From assembly GCA_900541025.1 (NCBI GenBank), contig UQIL01000017.1:1-52883 (forward strand): DNA of 52,883 nt, in the 5' to 3' direction. Positions 49,368-52,883 of the stretch are shown here, one piece after another. A program made the position numbers and the translations under genes. Position 1 is the first letter of the stretch. Every line of letters starts with the position of its first letter. The notes under the pieces are model-generated. The model was not told where the DNA came from and searched no databases. It saw only the letters and a program-made list of their open reading frames with translations. The stretch is from an uncultured Collinsella sp. GTDB lineage: Bacteria > Actinomycetota > Coriobacteriia > Coriobacteriales > Coriobacteriaceae.

Positions 49368-49442
49368 TTGTTCAAAAAAGAACAAAGATAAACAAATAGT
49401 TGTTGCAGTTACTGTTCGAATGTGTTCAAATAAACATGAACA
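49368..49442 (+). promoter_or_regulatory. Candidate LacR/DeoR-type operators upstream of lacA
   Basis: TTGTTC-AAAAAA-GAACAAAG with ATAAACAA (49368-49396) and TGTTCGAATG-TGTTCAAATA-AACATGAACA (49413-49442). They hold repeated TGTTC/GAACA inverted repeats and lie about 95-170 bp before lacA, just after the 21-bp-spaced boxes. Confidence 0.45.
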
Positions 49443-49536
49443 GTGAAGAACCGCACATTCAGATGCCCGGACCTGAACGCGATTCAACACTTCCAAACAG
49501 AAACTACGCGCTAGCGTATCTCTCAAGGAGGATGTC

Positions 49537-49965
49537 ATGAGGGTTGTAATCGCTTCCGATGCCGACGGTATGTCGATGAAGGAGTCCATCAAGGAGATGC
49601 TCATCGCCGACGGTCACGAGGTCGTCGACTATTCCGAGACCCCTGCCGCGGACTTTGTCGATTCCGCGACCGCCGTTGCCAAGGACCTGCTGGAGCACAA
49701 GGATTCCCAGGGCTTCGCATTCGATAAGTACGGCGTCGGCTCCTATATGGCCGCCGTCAAGATCAAGGGCATGGTCGTCGCCAACATTTCCGACGAGCGT
49801 TCCGCTTACATGACCCGCGAGCACAACGGTTCGCGCATGGTCACCATGGGCCCGGGCGTTGTGGGCACCGAGGTCGCCAAGAAGATCGCCCGCGAGTTCC
49901 TGCGCGCGCAGTACGCCGGCGGCCGTCACCAGATCCGTGTCGACATGCTCAACAAGATGGCCTAA
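49537..49965 (+). CDS. lacA: Galactose-6-phosphate isomerase subunit LacA
   Basis: 142 residues of the RpiB/LacAB family. With LacB it isomerises D-galactose-6-P to D-tagatose-6-P in the cytoplasm. Motifs: MRVVIASDADGMSMKESI, DYSETPAADFVD, GVGSYMAAVKIKGMVVANI and REHNGSRMVTMGPGVVGTEVA. The cysteine-containing CGTG motif found in LacB is absent, as is usual for LacA. AAGGAGG precedes ATG 49537. The lacB gene follows after 63 nt. Together with lacX and lacC it forms the tagatose-6-P pathway set. Confidence 0.94.
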   Translation: MRVVIASDADGMSMKESIKEMLIADGHEVVDYSETPAADFVDSATAVAKDLLEHKDSQGFAFDKYGVGSYMAAVKIKGMVVANISDERSAYMTREHNGSRMVTMGPGVVGTEVAKKIAREFLRAQYAGGRHQIRVDMLNKMA

Positions 49966-50028
49966 CGAGAGCCACCGAGAACTCGAACTTCTACCTCAAC
50001 TTGTGAATTCAGACGAAAGGACGTTCTG

Positions 50029-50553
50029 ATGAAGAAGACCATCGCAATCGGTTGCGACCATATCGTTACGGACGAGAAGATCTATCTGGCCGACCGCCTG
50101 GAGCAGGCTGGCTACAAGGTGCTCGACTGCGGCACCTACAGCCACACCCGTACGCACTATCCCATCTACGGCAAGGCCGTGGGCGAGGCTGTTGCCAGCG
50201 GCAAGGCCGACTTTGGCGTGGCCCTGTGCGGCACCGGCATCGGCATCACCAACGCCGTCAACAAGGTTCCCGGCGCCCGTTGCGCCCTGGTCCGCGACAT
50301 GACCTCTGCCCTGTATGCCCGTCGCGAGCTCAACGCCAACATCGTGGGCTTTGGCGGCAAGATCACCGGCGAGTTCCTGATGGCCGATATCATGCTTGCC
50401 TTCCTTGAGGAGCCCTACGAGAAGACTCCCGAGCACGACGCCCTGATCGCCAAGATCGACGCCTGCAATAAGGCCGACGCCGAGGCTCAGGCTGACCCGC
50501 ACTTCTTTGACGAGTTCCTCGAGAAGTGGGACCGCGGCGAGTATCACGACTAA
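50029..50553 (+). CDS. lacB: Galactose-6-phosphate isomerase subunit LacB
   Basis: 174 residues, the usual LacB length (about 171). Motifs: IAIGCDHIVTDEKIYLADRL, VLDCGTYSHTRTHYPIYGKAV, the catalytic-Cys loop LCGTGIGITNAVNKVPGARC (about 65-84), NIVGFGGKITGEFLM and the C-terminal FFDEFLEKWDRGEYHD that is specific to LacB among RpiB-family proteins. GAAAGGACG precedes the ATG. Co-transcribed with lacA; a hairpin and a conserved 3' element follow. Confidence 0.95.
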   Translation: MKKTIAIGCDHIVTDEKIYLADRLEQAGYKVLDCGTYSHTRTHYPIYGKAVGEAVASGKADFGVALCGTGIGITNAVNKVPGARCALVRDMTSALYARRELNANIVGFGGKITGEFLMADIMLAFLEEPYEKTPEHDALIAKIDACNKADAEAQADPHFFDEFLEKWDRGEYHD

Positions 50554-50560
50554 TTAGGTT

Positions 50561-50661
50561 CCGGCGTTCTGCCGAACGCCGGACCGGCCGACGCTGCGAA
50601 GCCATCTGGCGGGCAATCTGCCGTTCAGCTTCGGCGGCATGACCAGAAGGTCAATGCCGCC
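50561..50661 (+). repeat. Hairpin plus conserved 3' element after lacB
   Basis: CCGGCGTTC/GAACGCCGG (50561-50582), then CGGCCGACGCTGCG ... CAATCTGCCGTTCAGCTTC, then a second hairpin GGCGGCATGACC-AGAA-GGTC...TGCCGCC (50633-50661). The first two parts recur in the same order after lacC copy 2 (52799-52883). No T-run follows. Confidence 0.6.
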
Positions 50662-50927
50662 TCGCTTCACGGCACCTTGCCTCGCCAGCTGACTTCTCGC
50701 TGACGTTGGGGGTACCTGTGGGGTTACCGCTGTTGTTGCGAAGCTTTCTGGTTCAGTAAGCTGCTCCGATAACACGTTTGCTTGCTGAGCTTGTGGGCTT
50801 CGTTTTGGCGGGACCCAGTATTCTGCAGCTTTTCAATTGACGGCTCGCGTTTCTGTGAGGGGGCGCGGGCCGGTTTTCTATCAGCCCTATTGACTTGGCG
50901 GGCTGTCATAAGAAAGGGAAGGCTCCT
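50662..50927 (+). other. Intergenic region before lacX copy 2, nothing definite
   Basis: No gene, no terminator and no copy of the 21-bp boxes or LacR-like boxes were found. ATTGACTT at about 50889 could be part of a -35 element, but no convincing -10 accompanies it. Confidence 0.4.
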
Positions 50928-51809
50928 ATGGAGTTTGTTCTTGATAACGGTTCTATCCGCGTAGCACTGAGCACGGCGGGCGGCTCGTTCACCTCAATTG
51001 TGGCCGACGGTCGCGAGTATCTGTGGCAGGGCGATCCTTCGGTCTGGTCGGGCCAGGCACCCATTTGCTTCCCGATCTGCGGCGGCCTTCGTGACGGTCA
51101 CGCAATGACCATGGGCGGCCGCGAGGTAAAGCTCGCCCGCCACGGTTTTGCGCGCAAGCAGGAGTGGAAGCTCGAGGAGCAGAGCGACAACATGGTTGCG
51201 CTGAGCCTAAGCTCTGCCGACCATGCCGAGTTGCTCGAGCAGTACCCGTATCCGTTTAAGATCGTTGCTCGTTACACGATCGATTCGGAAAAGGTGAACG
51301 TGTCCTACGAGGTGACCAATGAGGGCACCGAGGACATGCCATTCTTTGTGGGCGGTCACCCCGGCTTTAAGTGCCCGCTCGACGAGGGTGAGTCCTATGA
51401 CGACTATGAGCTCCGTTTTGAGCAGCGCGAGGCCGACGAGCTGTGTACTGCCGTTCCCTCGACGGGCCTGATTGATGTTGAGCATCGCAGCAAGAACCCG
51501 ATGGTCGGCCACGACTTGCCGCTTACCCACGAACTCTTCGACTTCGCGGAGACCATCTTTGACGTGCTTGAGAGCCGCGTGGTTACGCTGACCAAGAAAA
51601 CTGAGGACAAGGGCGTGCGCCTGACGTTCCCCGATATGCCGTACCTGATTGTGTGGAGCAAGCCCGAGGGCGACTTTGTGGCTGTTGAACCGTGGGGCGG
51701 CCTGTCCACCTGCTCCGACGAGGACGATATTCTGGAGCACAAGCGTGGCTGCCTGGTTGCCAAGCCGGGGGAGACCGTTACCCGCGGCTTTGAGATCGAG
51801 ATCCTTTAA
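50928..51809 (+). CDS. lacX: Aldose-1-epimerase-like protein, LacX type (copy 2)
   Basis: 293 residues, closely similar throughout to copy 1 (25441-26322), with the same motifs STAGGSFTSIVADGREYLWQ, ICFPICGGLRDG, LARHGFARKQEWKL, EVTNEGTEDMPFFVGGHPGF and VEPWGGLSTCSDEDD. ATG 50928 aligns with copy 1 and has GGAAGG 5 nt upstream. Placed after lacAB and 53 nt before lacC, the order is lacA-lacB-lacX-lacC. It probably acts on an anomer of an intermediate sugar or its phosphate; the substrate is not established by sequence. Confidence 0.87.
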   Translation: MEFVLDNGSIRVALSTAGGSFTSIVADGREYLWQGDPSVWSGQAPICFPICGGLRDGHAMTMGGREVKLARHGFARKQEWKLEEQSDNMVALSLSSADHAELLEQYPYPFKIVARYTIDSEKVNVSYEVTNEGTEDMPFFVGGHPGFKCPLDEGESYDDYELRFEQREADELCTAVPSTGLIDVEHRSKNPMVGHDLPLTHELFDFAETIFDVLESRVVTLTKKTEDKGVRLTFPDMPYLIVWSKPEGDFVAVEPWGGLSTCSDEDDILEHKRGCLVAKPGETVTRGFEIEIL

Positions 51810-51862
51810 CGAGTTATCGTATGTTTGGGGCGGGTCATGCCGCCCCGGAACAGGAGTTCAAT

Positions 51863-52798
51863 ATGATTCTGACCGTTACCATGAACCCGTCGATCGATAC
51901 GCGCTATCAACTCGGCAAGCTGATCATCGACGACGTTAACCGCGTGACGCCCGAAAAGACCGCTGGCGGTAAGGGCCTCAACGTGAGCCGTGTGCTGCTG
52001 CAGCTGGGCGACGACGTGCTCGCGACCGGCCTGCTCGGCGGCCACATGGGTGCCTATATGGCTGAGCTTATGGATGCCGACGGCGTCAAGAACGACTTTG
52101 TGCCCATCGCCGGTGAGACGCGCATTTGCCTGAATATCCTGCACGAGGGCAATCAGACCGAGCTTTTGGAGAGCGGTCCGCAGATCGCCCCGGCCGAGCT
52201 CGAGGCCTTTACGGCCAAGTTTGCCGAGCTTGCAGCGAAGGCGGACGTTGTGACGCTTTCGGGCTCGCTGCCGCGTGGGGTCGATGCCGGCTACTATGCC
52301 GAGCTCGTCAAGATCGCCGAGGAGGCGGGCGCCAAGGTGCTGCTCGACACCTCGGGTGCATCGCTGGAGGCCGCGCTGGAGTCCGACGCTAAGCCTGAGC
52401 TCGTAAAGCCCAACCTGACCGAGATTAACGGCCTGCTGGGTACGTCCTTTACGACCGATGATGTCGATGCCCTGCGCGAGGCGCTTGCCGCCGATGACCG
52501 CTTTGCCGGTATTCCCTGGGTTGTCGTTTCGATGGGCGCTGCCGGTTCGGTGGGCTTCCATGAGGGCCGCGCGTTCCGCGCCAAGACGCCCGCGATTGCG
52601 GCTGTGAACGCGACGGGTTCCGGTGACTCGACCATCGCCGGCTTTGCGCATGCCATTGCTGCTGGTGCCGACGATGTCACGGTGCTCAAGACCGCCAATA
52701 CCTGCGGCAAGCTCAACGCCATGGATCCCAAGACCGGCCATCTGGTCATGGACCGCTGGGACGAGATCTTCAACAACGTTGAAGTAACGGAGCTTTAA
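51863..52798 (+). CDS. lacC: Tagatose-6-phosphate kinase, PfkB family (copy 2)
   Basis: 311 residues, the same length as copy 1 and highly similar. Motifs: MILTVTMNPSIDTRYQLGKL, GGKGLNVSRVLLQLG, SGSLPRGVDAGYYAEL, LDTSGASLEAAL, PNLTEINGLLG and the ATP/catalytic motif NATGSGDSTIAGF near residue 250. LacC phosphorylates tagatose-6-P with ATP to tagatose-1,6-bisphosphate. Its place after lacAB makes this role firmer than for copy 1. CAGGAG lies 6 nt before ATG 51863. The lacD aldolase that should follow is not in the window. Confidence 0.9.
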   Translation: MILTVTMNPSIDTRYQLGKLIIDDVNRVTPEKTAGGKGLNVSRVLLQLGDDVLATGLLGGHMGAYMAELMDADGVKNDFVPIAGETRICLNILHEGNQTELLESGPQIAPAELEAFTAKFAELAAKADVVTLSGSLPRGVDAGYYAELVKIAEEAGAKVLLDTSGASLEAALESDAKPELVKPNLTEINGLLGTSFTTDDVDALREALAADDRFAGIPWVVVSMGAAGSVGFHEGRAFRAKTPAIAAVNATGSGDSTIAGFAHAIAAGADDVTVLKTANTCGKLNAMDPKTGHLVMDRWDEIFNNVEVTEL

Positions 52799-52883
52799 AG
52801 TTACGGCGTTTTACCAAACGCCGTAACTGGCCGACGCTGCGCGGGCCGCATTTGGACAATCTGACGTTCAACTTCAAGGGCGC
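52799..52883 (+). repeat. Hairpin plus conserved 3' element after lacC copy 2 (cut by window end)
   Basis: AGTTACGGCGTTT/AAACGCCGTAACT (52799-52828) followed by GGCCGACGCTGCG ... CAATCTGACGTTCAACTTC, matching the element after lacB. The window ends inside it. Confidence 0.6.

Overview
The window looks like chromosomal DNA of a Collinsella-type gut actinobacterium (Coriobacteriia). This is inferred from the GC-rich coding with strong G/C third positions, the actinobacterial housekeeping genes, and the dense set of PTS-linked host-glycan genes; no 16S or other phylogenetic marker is present to confirm it.

Layout. 1-2.2 kb: a partial Arg-rich gene end, comF, and a protein with an endonuclease-like C-terminus. 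2.2-10.6 kb: a MITE-like inverted repeat, a strong promoter with a structured leader, a solute-binding-type lipoprotein, a candidate structured RNA, hpf/raiA, a DegV protein, a 3-hydroxyisobutyrate-dehydrogenase-type enzyme with a His/Cys-rich tail, two small proteins, NAD-type isocitrate dehydrogenase and a membrane-anchored protein. 10.6-15.5 kb: a GlcNAc locus (NagE-type EIICB, GntR regulator, nagA, yhcH). 15.8-24.6 kb: a gnb-like locus with cytoplasmic GH35 beta-galactosidase, mannose-family PTS EIIB/C/D/A, a second GntR regulator, AgaS and a second nagA. It resembles galacto-N-biose/lacto-N-biose/GalNAc loci of lactobacilli. 24.7-28.3 kb: flavodoxin, LacX-like epimerase, LacC-type kinase, a nagA remnant, an identical second yhcH, and tRNA-Thr(CGT). 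28.4-32.3 kb: an EIIB-like protein lacking its phosphorylatable His, galM, a DeoR regulator (candidate LacR), and an AlbA_2-type regulator with a half-site array in its promoter. 32.6-47.4 kb: three modules, each with a LacI regulator divergent from a lactose-family EIICB and a GH1 6-phospho-beta-galactosidase, punctuated by 80-bp-period palindromic repeats. 47.6-52.9 kb: lacF, an unknown membrane protein, lacA, lacB, lacX and lacC.

How it works together (inference). The three EIICB proteins probably share the single EIIA (LacF) and import different beta-galactosides as 6-phosphates. The three GH1 enzymes split them, and LacAB and LacC carry galactose-6-P to tagatose-1,6-bisphosphate. No lacD aldolase is in the window. 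The gnb-like and nag loci feed amino sugars through NagA and AgaS, and AgaS delivers tagatose-6-P to the same LacC step.

Regulation appears layered. There are private LacI palindromes for each lac module, TGGT-N4-ACCA sites for the GntR proteins, and candidate LacR boxes at lacF and lacA. Most strikingly, tandem CCGTT-type boxes set exactly 21 bp apart occur in seven intergenic regions, all next to PTS or galactose genes. This last pattern is the best candidate for an undescribed regulatory system here.
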